DNA of 64,000 bases from Nocardia jiangxiensis NBRC 101359 (lineage in GTDB: Bacteria; Actinomycetota; Actinomycetes; Mycobacteriales; Mycobacteriaceae). A program made the translations under genes and the position numbers. The stretch covers positions 1-64,000 of the forward strand of contig NZ_BAGB01000002.1 in assembly GCF_000308615.1 (NCBI RefSeq). Direction: 5' to 3'. Below are positions 8,007-16,760 of this stretch, in pieces. How positions within the stretch are numbered: the stretch's first letter is position 1; each line of letters starts with the position of its first letter. The notes beneath the pieces are model-generated. The model searched no databases. It saw nothing but the letters and a program-made list of their open reading frames with translations, and was not told the origin of the DNA.

Positions 8007-9344
8007 ATGACCCGGGGCAGACCGGCCCGTCCGATCGGTGTCCCCGGCAAGCCGATGCTGACCGAACTGTCCCCGGGGCATTGGGCCGCTCGACTGCTGG
8101 TCCGTGATGCCTCTGGCCGTCGTCGAGACATCAAACGAGTCTCACCGGCCAAGCTCGACACTCGCGGGCGGAAGATTCCGGACCGCAACGGCTCTCGGGC
8201 GCTGGATGCGGTGATGGCGGCTGCTTCGGCGGTCCGGGTGGACCTGGGCGGGGAGCTGTCCGAGTCCACAACTGTTCGGCAACTGTGGGACCTGTACCGC
8301 AAGTACCTGGAAGAACAGGAACGGGCTCCGGGCACGCTCGAGCGGTATGACCTGGTGGCAGAGCTGTTCAACAGTGCTTTCGGCGAACGGCGCTTGCTGG
8401 AGGTCACCACATCCTCGGTGGAGACGTTCCTGACCGACCTCGGCAAGTCCAAGGGACCGGCGTTGATGCGGACAGGGCGGCATGTGCTGTCCGGCATGTT
8501 CCGGTATGCAGTCCGAAAGGATGCGCTGTCCGTGAATCCGGTCCGGGAGTCCCAGTTGGCCAAGAACATCGAGGCCAAGGGGCGGACAGGCGGCGCACGG
8601 GACATCACTGTGGATGAGATGCGGTTCATCCTGGCCGCAGTCCGGACCTCACAGTTGCCCTGTCCGCGCAAGCTGTCCAAGGCCGAACGGACTCGGGGGC
8701 GGCCGGTGAAGTCGTACACGCCGCCGACCGTCGCGGACTACTGCGAGAGCGCGGATCTGGCGGACTGGGTGACTCTGCTGGCCGCAACCGGACTGCGCCG
8801 CAGTCAGATTCTCGGCCTGCTGTGGTCGGACATCGATCTGGACGAACGGACATTGCGGCTGAGTGGCAAGGTCGTGCGGACCAAGAGCACGGGACTGGTC
8901 CGCACCGACAAGGACGACGATCCGAAGAACCGTAAGACGGTGATCGCGCTACCGGAGTTCGCGGTGGAGATGTTGAAGCGTCGCCGGGCTGCCCTGGCGG
9001 CTCGTCGGCTGAAGTCCCCGCCCGATCCGACAGTGGACGTCCTGAATCTGGTGTTCCCCTCGGCGGCGTGGACCCTTCGCGATCCGCAGAACGTCGGGCA
9101 CGAGTGGCAGCGCGTACGGACCGCGTTGGACATCCCCGATGACGTGACTGTCCACAGCTTCCGGGGTGCGGTCGCGACGATTCTGGACGATGCCGGGCTG
9201 TCGGCGCGCGTCACCGCCGATGTCCTCGGACATGCCGATCCCTCGATGACCCAACGGCGCTACATGGCTCGCGGGCGAACTCATCAGGCGGCGGCCGACG
9301 CGCTGAACGTCGCCGTGACCGGCGAGGCTCGTCAGAGTAATTAG
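8007..9344 (+). CDS. int: Tyrosine-family site-specific integrase
   Basis: The 445-aa integrase inserts and excises the element at the tRNA-Ala site. It has an N-terminal arm-binding domain (AP2-like, about residues 20-80), a SAM-like core-binding domain (85-190) and a catalytic domain. Catalytic residues are visible: Arg264 in ATGLRRSQILGLLW, a Lys near 310 in NRKTVIALP, His383 and Arg386 in HSFRGA, His409 in LGHADP, and the nucleophile Tyr419 in QRRYM. Nothing is missing, so the enzyme looks intact. ATG 8007 follows GGTGG; earlier in-frame codons overlap xis. The stop lies 77 bp from the tRNA 3' end. Confidence 0.95.
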   Translation: MTRGRPARPIGVPGKPMLTELSPGHWAARLLVRDASGRRRDIKRVSPAKLDTRGRKIPDRNGSRALDAVMAAASAVRVDLGGELSESTTVRQLWDLYRKYLEEQERAPGTLERYDLVAELFNSAFGERRLLEVTTSSVETFLTDLGKSKGPALMRTGRHVLSGMFRYAVRKDALSVNPVRESQLAKNIEAKGRTGGARDITVDEMRFILAAVRTSQLPCPRKLSKAERTRGRPVKSYTPPTVADYCESADLADWVTLLAATGLRRSQILGLLWSDIDLDERTLRLSGKVVRTKSTGLVRTDKDDDPKNRKTVIALPEFAVEMLKRRRAALAARRLKSPPDPTVDVLNLVFPSAAWTLRDPQNVGHEWQRVRTALDIPDDVTVHSFRGAVATILDDAGLSARVTADVLGHADPSMTQRRYMARGRTHQAAADALNVAVTGEARQSN

Positions 9345-9364
9345 TTGGGACTTAGTTGGAAGAT

Positions 9365-9405
9365 GAGCCACTTTTCCCATGCGAGTTCGATGAGAAAAGT
9401 GGCTC
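9365..9405. terminator. Hairpin between int and tRNA-Ala
   Basis: GAGCCACTTTTC at 9365-9376 and GAAAAGTGGCTC at 9394-9405 form a perfect 12-bp stem with a 17-base loop. It separates the convergent integrase and tRNA-Ala transcripts, so it may end both. There is no T tract on either strand, and it could also be part of the att region bound by integrase. Confidence 0.6.
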
Positions 9406-9421
9406 TGACCTGGCATTCGAG

Positions 9422-9494
9422 TGGAGCCTAGGGGAATCGAACCCCTAACCCCTGCCTTGCAAAGGCAGTGCTCTGCCAATTGAGCTAAGGCCCC
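9422..9494 (-). tRNA. tRNA-Ala (anticodon TGC)
   Basis: A complete 73-nt cloverleaf reads on the minus strand. The acceptor stem contains the G3:U70 pair that marks alanine tRNAs, the anticodon loop reads TTTGCAA around TGC, and the T arm is GGGGTTCGATTCCCC. The discriminator base is A, and CCA is not encoded. Its 3' end faces the integrase, which identifies the 3' half of this gene as the element's attachment site (attB/attR). Confidence 0.96.
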
Positions 9495-9504
9495 AGTTGG
9501 GTGC

Positions 9505-9518
9505 TGTCCGCGCGGACA
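9505..9518. promoter_or_regulatory. 14-bp perfect palindrome upstream of tRNA-Ala
   Basis: TGTCCGCGCGGACA is a perfect palindrome 11 bp upstream of the tRNA-Ala 5' end. It sits where the tRNA promoter should be, so it may be a regulator site or part of the promoter. The role is unknown. Confidence 0.35.
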
Positions 9519-9644
9519 ACCTTCAAAACGGTACCCCCCGGTGGGCTGCGGGGTCAAAACGGGGAGCGTGGTGCGGATCACGGGCCGGTTGGGCGGGGCG
9601 GTCCGGTGTACGGGCCGCCCCGCTGCTGCTCGGTGCGTGGGTGT

Positions 9645-10433
9645 TCACGGCCGTGCGACGCGCCGATGCAGTCCGAACCCTTTCTCACCCGAATTCTCCC
9701 GCCCGGAACGCAGCCGCAGGGACGGCATCTCGTAATCGCCGCCGTTCTGCGATCGATAGGGGATCGGTTCGGTGTCCGCCAGGGTGAGCAGGCGCTGCTC
9801 CCAGGACTTGGCCGCATCCGAGAAGTCCTCTGCGGAAACATGATTCGTGCTGTACAGCACGAATGGCGGCAGGATGTCCATGCCCGCGTAGTACAGGATG
9901 CCGTGCTGGATCGGGAAGAGCAGATCCTCGATCGGGCCGTTGATGCCGCGGTCGCTGTAGTGCGATTCCTTACCGCCGATCGTCACCGACAGCAGGGCCC
10001 GCTTACCCGCGAGGGTGCCCTCCCCGTAGCGGTCGCCGTAGCGGTGCTCGTCGTGTTCGCCTACGCCGTAACCGAATCCGTCGGTGAACACGCGGTCCAC
10101 CCAGCCTTTCATGATCGCGGGCATCGAATACCACCACAGCGGGAACTGCAGGATCACCGCATCGGCCCAGCGGAGTTTGTCCTGCTCGGCTCGGATGTCC
10201 CCGGCGAGTGTCCCGGTCCGGAACGCGCGGCGGGAATCGTGCACGACATCGAGGGGATGCCCTGCCGCGGAACCGAAGTCGTCCGCGTCGACGGTGGCCT
10301 TCCAGCCCATCGCATACAGATCGCTGACCCGGACCTCGTGTCCGGCCTCGGTCAGCGTGGCCACCGCGGCCTCGGTCAGCGAGCCGTTCAACGATCCGGG
10401 CTCGGGATGGGCGTGGACGATGAACACCTTCAT
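9645..10433 (-). CDS. NAD(P)H-dependent quinone oxidoreductase, flavodoxin-like fold
   Basis: The 262-aa flavoprotein belongs to the NQO1/MdaB-KefF family (flavodoxin-2 fold), which reduces quinones by two electrons. Its start MKVFIVHAHPEPGSLNGSL is the FMN phosphate-binding opening, FPLWWYSMPAIMKGWVDRVF is the conserved central motif, and SVTIGGKES follows. The last 30 residues are a basic, Ser/Gly-rich tail. GGAGGAG precedes ATG 10433. It is divergent from an MmyB-type regulator gene with two palindromes between, suggesting that the regulator controls it, possibly in response to redox stress. Confidence 0.88.
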   Translation of the reverse strand: MKVFIVHAHPEPGSLNGSLTEAAVATLTEAGHEVRVSDLYAMGWKATVDADDFGSAAGHPLDVVHDSRRAFRTGTLAGDIRAEQDKLRWADAVILQFPLWWYSMPAIMKGWVDRVFTDGFGYGVGEHDEHRYGDRYGEGTLAGKRALLSVTIGGKESHYSDRGINGPIEDLLFPIQHGILYYAGMDILPPFVLYSTNHVSAEDFSDAAKSWEQRLLTLADTEPIPYRSQNGGDYEMPSLRLRSGRENSGEKGFGLHRRVARP

Positions 10434-10502
10434 GACTGTCTCCTCCGAAGATCGGTTGTCTTCGATCGTGGCGGCCGATCGGCCCGCTGTTCAGGGGCGC
10501 TC

Positions 10503-10557
10503 GAACCGTCGGACCGGAGTTCCTGGTATCGGCAGGACCACCCGGACCGTCGGTCCG
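10503..10557. promoter_or_regulatory. Twin palindromic operator between divergent genes
   Basis: A perfect palindrome CGGACCG, T, CGGTCCG lies at 10543-10557. A related imperfect copy, GAACCGTCGGACC, lies at 10503-10515. Both centre on CCGTCGG and their centres are 41 bp apart, about four helical turns, in the 142-bp gap between the quinone reductase and its divergent regulator. They are likely operators of the regulator at 10576. Confidence 0.55.
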
Positions 10558-10575
10558 CACGGTGATACTGGAGAG

Positions 10576-11454
10576 ATGGACGATCTCGCCGATTTTCTGC
10601 GGACCCGCAGATCCCGGATCGATCCGGCATCGGTCGGCATCACCCCCGATGCGCGTCGGCGGGTCACCGGCCTGCGGCGGGAGGAGATCGCGCATCTGTC
10701 CGGGGTGAGCGTGGACTACTACGTCCGGCTCGAGCAGGGGCGGGCCCGGCAGCCGTCCGAGCAGATCCTGGACGCACTGGCCCGGGTCCTGGGCTTGGAC
10801 CAGGTGGAACGCGCCCATCTGCATCGGCTCGCACATCGTCCGCGGCGCGCATCCGGGCGTGAGGCGGCCGGCGGATCGGCTCGGCAGCGTCCGGAACTGC
10901 TGCGGGTGGTCGAACTCGTCCCGGACAGCCCGGCCTTCATCGTCGATCAGCACCTGGACGTGCTGGCGGCCAACCGGCTCGCCGAACTGCTCTACGGCCG
11001 GCGACCCATGCGCGGAATGAATATCGCCCGGCACATCTTCCTGGAATCCGACGGCCACGACCTCTACGCGGACTGGGATGCCTGCACCCGCGACACCGTG
11101 GGCCAATTGCGCCTGGCGGCCGGTAAGGATCCGGACGACCCGCAGCTCACCGCCCTGATCGGCGAACTCGCCGTGCACAGCGAACGCTTCCGCAAACTGT
11201 GGGCACAGGCGGATGTGCGCTGCCGCTCGCACGGCCGCAAACCCTTCGCCCATCCGCTGGTCGGTGACCTGGAACTACATCAGGAGAACTTCATGGTTCC
11301 CGGCGACAGCGGCACCGAACTGGTCATCCTGTCCGCCCGGCCCGGCAGCAAGGCCCACGACGGCCTGCGCCTGTTGGCCAGCATCGGCGCCACCGACGAC
11401 CGGGACCGGTCGATTCCTCCCACAGGCGGGACGGGAGTGCTTGCGCCAGAGTAA
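10576..11454 (+). CDS. XRE/MmyB-type transcriptional regulator
   Basis: This 292-aa regulator has an N-terminal helix-turn-helix of the HTH_31 type (DARRRVTGLRREEIAHLSGV, then YYVRLEQGRARQPSEQILDAL, about residues 18-75) and a C-terminal MmyB-like ligand-binding domain (about 105-270; FIVDQHLDVLAANRLAELLY). Length and layout match a large actinobacterial family whose members usually control a neighbouring oxidoreductase gene. That fits the divergent quinone reductase. GGAGAG lies just before ATG 10576; the open frame upstream runs into the reductase and is not used. Confidence 0.9.
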   Translation: MDDLADFLRTRRSRIDPASVGITPDARRRVTGLRREEIAHLSGVSVDYYVRLEQGRARQPSEQILDALARVLGLDQVERAHLHRLAHRPRRASGREAAGGSARQRPELLRVVELVPDSPAFIVDQHLDVLAANRLAELLYGRRPMRGMNIARHIFLESDGHDLYADWDACTRDTVGQLRLAAGKDPDDPQLTALIGELAVHSERFRKLWAQADVRCRSHGRKPFAHPLVGDLELHQENFMVPGDSGTELVILSARPGSKAHDGLRLLASIGATDDRDRSIPPTGGTGVLAPE

Positions 11455-11503
11455 CTTCGGACCCTCCTGGGCGGGATTCGGCGATGACAGTAGGGTGGGT
11501 TTC

Positions 11504-11611
11504 ATGAAACTTCTTCTCACTCTGGGTGTCGTCGTCGGTGTCATCTTCGCCATCAACAAGTTCCGCCAGCGCGGCGATGCGGATCTGTGGCACGAGGTGA
11601 CCACTCGCTGA
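11504..11611 (+). CDS. DLW-39 family microprotein
   Basis: The 35-aa product has one hydrophobic segment (LLLTLGVVVGVIFAIN) followed by a basic stretch and the family signature DADLWHEVTTR. DLW-39 proteins are short, of unknown function, and conserved in Mycobacteriales near the gyrA/tRNA end of the core cluster. It is probably a membrane-anchored microprotein. The start is ATG 11504, in good agreement with family length. Confidence 0.88.
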   Translation: MKLLLTLGVVVGVIFAINKFRQRGDADLWHEVTTR

Positions 11612-11640
11612 GCGAATTCGCACAGCGTGCCGGTCGGGCG

Positions 11641-11671
11641 TGCGGCGTGACCTCGCCGGAGGTCGCACCGC
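11641..11671 (+). terminator. Possible terminator after DLW-39
   Basis: GACCTC (11649-11654) and GAGGTC (11659-11664) form a short stem with a GCCG loop, extended by flanking GCGG and CCGC after a 3-base mismatch. There is no T tract. The rest of the interval 11612-11982 holds no gene or RNA I can support. Confidence 0.4.
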
Positions 11672-11982
11672 GCTCGACCGGCGGGACGTGTGCCGGATCG
11701 AATCGATCCGCATCACGTCGTGACATCCCACTGTCCTTGTCGCACAGCTGGAGCGACCAGTTCGACGCGCACCGGGCAACCGGTCGGCGAAACCGTTCAG
11801 GACCCGTCCGGGTGCGCATCGAGACCGGTGATCGTGCCCAACCGCAGCACACCGAACGACTTCCCCGACCCTGCTGTGACGACGGCATCAGCCGACCACC
11901 ACCGGCGCCGTGCGGTCGTGGCGTTGTGACACAGCACTATCGGCTGTGGACCGACGGTGTATCGGTCGTATGGTCGTTGACC

Positions 11983-13017
11983 ATGGACCGTGCGGAGTTG
12001 TCGACATTGGTGCAGTCGGTCGTGGAGCCGTATCTGTTGGACGGCCCGCGCCGGTACGACCGGGCCGAGGTGGTGGCCCGGTCCGGGGTGCCGCAGGAGC
12101 TGAGCGGGCGACTGTGGCTGGCGTTGGGCTTCGCCGCGGATCCGGACGGCACCACGATCGAGTACACCGAAGCGGATGTGGCTGCGACACAGGACTTTCG
12201 GAGCCTGGACGCGCTCAGTGCCGCCGATGTCCGGCGGCAGTCCGCGGCGGTGCGGACCATGGGTCAGTCGATGGCGCGCCTGGCCGAGTGGCAGGTCGAT
12301 CTGGTGGTCGAGGAGATCATCAACCGGATCGCCTCGATCACCGCGCAGGATCCGGCTCTGGACCCGCAGACCGTCGCGATGGAGGCGACCGAGGAGGTCG
12401 TCACGACCCTGCAGCGGTTACAGGCGTACGCGTGGCGACGGCATCTGGCCGCCGCCCTGGCCCGGTCGCTGGGCAGCGACGGTTCCGGGGAGAGTGTGCG
12501 CGACCTCGCGGTCGGATTCGCCGATATGGTCGGCTACACCCGGTTGACGCGGCATCTGGACCGCGACGAGCTCTCGGATCTGCTGGAGACGTTCGAGACC
12601 GTCACCACCGAGGCCATCACCGCCAACGGCGGCTGGGTGATCAAGAACGTCGGCGACGAGGTGATGTTCGCCGCCGAGACGGCGGTGGTCGGCGCGCGGA
12701 TCGCGCTGGACATCCAGACCGCCGCGGCGGCCCGGACCCAGCGTGGTGAATCCGATGCCACGACGATGCCCGAACTGCGGGTGGGGCTGGCCTACGGGCA
12801 GGTGCTGCAGCGGTTCGGCGACCTGTACGGCTCGACGGTGAACGTCGCCGCCCGGCTGACCGGTGTGGCGCGTCCGGGGACCGTGCTGATCGATGACGGC
12901 GCCGCCACCCAGTTGTCCGGGCAGCCGGAATTCGCGATGCGGCATCTGCGCAGTGTGCGGGTCCGGGGAATCAACCGCCTGCGCTCACATGTGCTGCGCC
13001 GCAACGGACGTGGGTGA
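11983..13017 (+). CDS. Class III adenylate cyclase with N-terminal regulatory domain (Rv1264-like)
   Basis: The 344-aa protein makes cAMP from ATP. Residues 1-165 match the helical autoinhibitory, pH-sensing domain seen in mycobacterial Rv1264. Residues 175-340 form the cyclase domain with the full active-site set: metal-binding Asp181 (GFADMVGYT) and Asp225 (KNVGDEVMF), ATP-selecting Lys221 and Asp280, and transition-state Asn287 and Arg291 (YGSTVNVAARL). Nothing is missing, so it should work as a homodimer. ATG 11983 gives the family length; a longer in-frame extension upstream has no domain content. No transmembrane segment is present, so it is cytosolic. Confidence 0.9.
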   Translation: MDRAELSTLVQSVVEPYLLDGPRRYDRAEVVARSGVPQELSGRLWLALGFAADPDGTTIEYTEADVAATQDFRSLDALSAADVRRQSAAVRTMGQSMARLAEWQVDLVVEEIINRIASITAQDPALDPQTVAMEATEEVVTTLQRLQAYAWRRHLAAALARSLGSDGSGESVRDLAVGFADMVGYTRLTRHLDRDELSDLLETFETVTTEAITANGGWVIKNVGDEVMFAAETAVVGARIALDIQTAAAARTQRGESDATTMPELRVGLAYGQVLQRFGDLYGSTVNVAARLTGVARPGTVLIDDGAATQLSGQPEFAMRHLRSVRVRGINRLRSHVLRRNGRG

Positions 13018-13099
13018 TACGCACCCGATTCGTGGAGGCTGTTCATCGAGTGTGGGCGGGGGCCGTGGGACGGCCGCCGCCACCGTGCTGAACCACCTG

Positions 13100-13180
13100 G
13101 AAAATTAGGAGCGGGCCTCGGCGAAGGGGGGGAGTTTGCCGAGGCCCGCGTAGGGTCGGCCCGGGGGGGAGGGGCCGACG
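13100..13180 (-). ncRNA. 6C small RNA
   Basis: Read on the minus strand, two hairpins in tandem each show a loop of seven consecutive C. The first has stem GTCGGCCC/GGGCCGAC (13179-13172 with 13162-13155). The second has a 12-bp perfect stem GCGGGCCTCGGC/GCCGAGGCCCGC (13149-13138 with 13122-13111). This is the defining layout of the actinobacterial 6C RNA, called B11 in M. tuberculosis, where it affects growth and cell division genes through its C-rich loops. A TAGGAT -10-like box lies at 13192-13187 and a T-rich stretch follows the second stem at about 13106-13101. Exact ends are estimated. Confidence 0.85.
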
Positions 13181-13192
13181 TGAATGATCCTA

Positions 13193-13746
13193 CGCGACGA
13201 TCGGCGATTGTGTGAGTATGAGGGCTGCCACTTTTCGAAAGTTTTTCCGGCGGGCGTGTCGATGGGGCTGCTGAACCGTCGCCAGTGATCACTCGGCTCG
13301 TCGGCGGCGCGATGAAATCTGTTGTTACACAGCCTGTCTTGTTGCTCTCAATGCCTATTTACCGGTTCGCTGGATAGTCGCTGTCGACCGGTCGGTATGC
13401 GAATTCGCGACACGGTCGCAATTGAGAAGTACACATTCCGGGCGTGTCCGGGAGCGGTCGTGACGGGTGGTCGAGTAGGGCCTGCCGCGGACTCGGGTAG
13501 TGCGGTACTCGCGCACTTCGGGCGGCCGGACGAGACGATGATATCGGTCGCATCCCGCCGGCACCCCCGAGCACCCGCCGGACCCCCGGGGTGCGGCCCC
13601 TGACTTCTGCCCGCACCGACCGGTCCGCCGATACATTCGCCCTGGCAGCGGCGAAATTCGGAGGAAATTGTCGGTGGTCTGGGCAATACTTGCCGCGAGA
13701 TCCGCCGATATCCGGTTCGCGGCAGGCGGGAACGTCAGGAGAGGTC
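13193..13746. other. Intergenic, no gene seen
   Basis: This 550-bp stretch between the 6C RNA and the ABC transporter operon has no convincing coding frame. It must hold the 6C promoter at the left and the exporter promoter at the right. CAGGAGAGG at 13737-13745 is the ribosome site of the ATPase gene. Confidence 0.5.
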
Positions 13747-14744
<998 letters not shown>

Positions 14745-14748
<4 letters not shown>

Positions 14749-15587
14749 CTTCTGCGACAGGCGTACGCGACGAGCCCTCGCTGATCGCGCGCGCGGCGAT
14801 GCTGATCAGCGACAGCGTGACCGTCACCAAGCGCAACGTCATCAAGATTCGCCGGGTGCCCGACGTGCTGATCTTCTCGACGCTCTCGCCGATCATGTTC
14901 GTGCTGCTGTTCGCGTACATCTTCGGCTCGGCGATCAAGGTCTCCGGCACCTCCTACCGGGAGTTCCTGATCGCGGGAATCTTCGCGCAGACGGCCGTGT
15001 TCGGCGCGACGTTCACCGGGTCCAGCCTCGCGGAGGATATGCAGAAGGGCATCATCGACCGTTTCCGCTCACTGCCCATGGCCCCGGCGGCGGTGCTGAT
15101 CGGGCGCACCGTCGCCGATGTGGTGATCAACGTGGTCAGCCTGGTGGTGATGTCGATCACCGGACTGTTGATCGGCTGGCGGATTCGCGGATCTTTCCTC
15201 GACGGTGTGCTCGGCTATGTGCTGCTGTTGCTGTTCGCCTACGCGGTTTCGTGGATGATGGCCGTGGTCGGTTTGCTGGTCCGGGCGCCCGAGGTGTTCA
15301 ACAACGCCAGTTTCATGGTGATCTTCCCGCTGACGTTCATCGCCAACACCTTCGTACCCAGTGCCCAATTGCCAACGCCGCTGAAGATTTTCGCCGATTG
15401 GAATCCGGTGTCGGCGGTGACGCAGGCGATCCGCGACCTGTTCGGCAACACCAGTTCGCTCACCCCGCCCCCGGACGTGTGGTCCATGCGGCATCCGGTG
15501 CTGACCACGCTGATCTGGGTGGTCGTGCTGCTGGTGGTCTTCGTGCCGTTGTCGCTGCGTCAGTTCGAGCGCACCGTCAGCCGGTGA
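14745..15587 (+). CDS. ABC-2 type permease, DrrB-like
   Basis: The 280-aa membrane subunit partners the upstream ATPase. Six hydrophobic segments are visible, starting at LIFSTLSPIMFVLLFAYIFG (about residues 45-64). The ABC-2 signature is present around GIFAQTAVFGATFTGSSLAE and in FVPSAQLPTPLKIFADWNP. The start codon is inside the ATPase stop codon, so subunits are made in step. The transporter probably exports a drug or lipid. Confidence 0.92.
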
Positions 15588-15648
15588 CGGAACTCCGGCC
15601 CGAGTACTGCCTACTGCACGAAGTTCGCGGCTGTGACACAGTGGTCCT

Positions 15649-15840
15649 ATGCAGTTGGGCAGTTCCCGCAAGGGCCGGTTGCGCAACCGGTTGATCGTCG
15701 CAGTTCTGGCCGCCGTCGCAGGCGGCGCCGCTTGGCGGGTCGCCACCCGTCGTCCGCAACTCCCGGCGCCCGCCCCCGAACCGCCCCGTCTCGGCTACAG
15801 CACCAACGGCGCGCACCCCCAACACGCCATCCAGCACTGA
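15649..15840 (+). CDS. Small single-pass membrane protein, hypothetical
   Basis: The 63-aa frame has a basic start (GSSRKGRLRNR), one hydrophobic segment LIVAVLAAVAGGAAW, and a Pro-rich, polar tail. This fits a type II microprotein with a short periplasmic tail. No Shine-Dalgarno is obvious, so it may be leaderless. Support is the plausible topology and GC3 bias only; no family is recognised. Confidence 0.5.
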   Translation: MQLGSSRKGRLRNRLIVAVLAAVAGGAAWRVATRRPQLPAPAPEPPRLGYSTNGAHPQHAIQH

Positions 15841-16132
15841 CAGGGCTCGGCCCGCACAGCGGGACGATTCACACTGCGGGACAAAGAGTTCCGCGACCCG
15901 GCCGCATCGCCCGGTACGCCCGAATGGACCGGTGTTCACAATCGCCACTCGGCAACGCAAGTCGCGTGGCACCGACTGGTCCGATGCCTACGTAACGACT
16001 GGTCTCAGTGGCACATGGGTAACTCATCGGGTAAGTCCAAAAGGGGAGTATCGGTCGACGATGAGCCCGCAACAAAAATTTGTGGCACCTACTGGTGCGC
16101 TGAATCGCGGGGAGGCGGGGGAGCGTGCCAAC

Positions 16133-16669
16133 ATGTTCGGCGTGACTTCACCGAATCAGACCTCCGTGGTAACGCTGCATACGAACCACGGTGATATCAA
16201 GATCTCGCTCTTCGGTAACCACGCCCCGAAGACGGTGCGTAATTTCATCGCTCTGGCCGACGGCAGCGCGCCCTACTCGACGCAGAACGCGAGTGGCGAG
16301 ACCACCGGCCCGTTCTATGACGGCAGCACTTTCCACCGTGTCATGGACGGGTTCATGATTCAGGGCGGCGATCCGACCGGGACGGGACGCGGCGGTCCGG
16401 GGTACGAGTTCGGTGACGAATTCCATCCGGAGCTTCGATTCGACCGCGCCTATCTGCTGGCGATGGCGAATGCCGGACCGGGCACCAACGGCTCGCAGTT
16501 CTTCATCACCGTCGGCCCGCAGCCGCACCTGAACCGCAAGCACACCATCTTCGGCGAGGTGCTGGAGCCGGATTCGCGCAAGGTCGTGGATTCCATCGCC
16601 ACCACCGCGGTCGATCGCAACGATCGGCCGAAGGATCCGGTGGTCCTCAGCAGCATCACGCTCGGCTGA
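16133..16669 (+). CDS. ppiA: Peptidyl-prolyl cis-trans isomerase A (cyclophilin)
   Basis: This 178-aa cyclophilin speeds proline isomerisation in folding proteins. The core is intact: FHRVMDGFMIQGGDPTGTG with the catalytic Arg, then LAMANAGPGTNGSQFFIT and HTIFGEV. M. tuberculosis PpiA (Rv0009) has about 182 residues, which favours ATG 16133 after GGGGGAG. ATG 16061 with GGGGAG is an in-frame alternative that would add 24 polar residues. The neighbours, rhomboid, PH protein and crgA, match the mycobacterial order. Confidence 0.95.
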   Translation: MFGVTSPNQTSVVTLHTNHGDIKISLFGNHAPKTVRNFIALADGSAPYSTQNASGETTGPFYDGSTFHRVMDGFMIQGGDPTGTGRGGPGYEFGDEFHPELRFDRAYLLAMANAGPGTNGSQFFITVGPQPHLNRKHTIFGEVLEPDSRKVVDSIATTAVDRNDRPKDPVVLSSITLG

Positions 16670-16686
16670 ATTTCTCCGCCCGGGAT

Positions 16687-16737
16687 GAGCGGTCCGATTT
16701 GCGAGGGTAGCGTGCAATTACCGCCCTCGCGCCGCTC
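16687..16737 (+). terminator. Nested hairpin downstream of ppiA
   Basis: GCGAGGG (16701-16707) pairs with CCCTCGC (16724-16730), and an outer GAGCGG (16687-16692) pairs with CCGCTC (16732-16737). It begins 17 bp after the ppiA stop. There is no T tract, as is common for actinomycete terminators. Confidence 0.5.
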
Positions 16738-16760
16738 GTAGTCGATGAACACGGAGTTTC

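Larger units (their letters stand above)
1..9421. mobile_element. Actinomycete integrative and conjugative element (AICE), right part
   Basis: The segment left of tRNA-Ala carries the standard AICE module in order: an FtsK/TraB-like translocase, an iteron cluster, a RepSA-type initiator, an excisionase and a tyrosine integrase. All point toward the tRNA, and the integrase stop lies 77 bp from the tRNA 3' end, as expected for integration into a tRNA gene. Upstream are a small accessory gene and a regulator pair. I searched by eye for a second copy of the tRNA 3' half in positions 1-9000 and saw none, so the left att site and the rest of the element lie outside the window. The left boundary is therefore unknown. 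That this is an AICE is well supported by gene content; that it is still mobile is inference. Confidence 0.85.

Noticed and set aside
13322..13603. 93-codon frame between the 6C RNA and the ABC transporter
   Set aside because: No ribosome site, no domain and irregular codon use; more likely non-coding.
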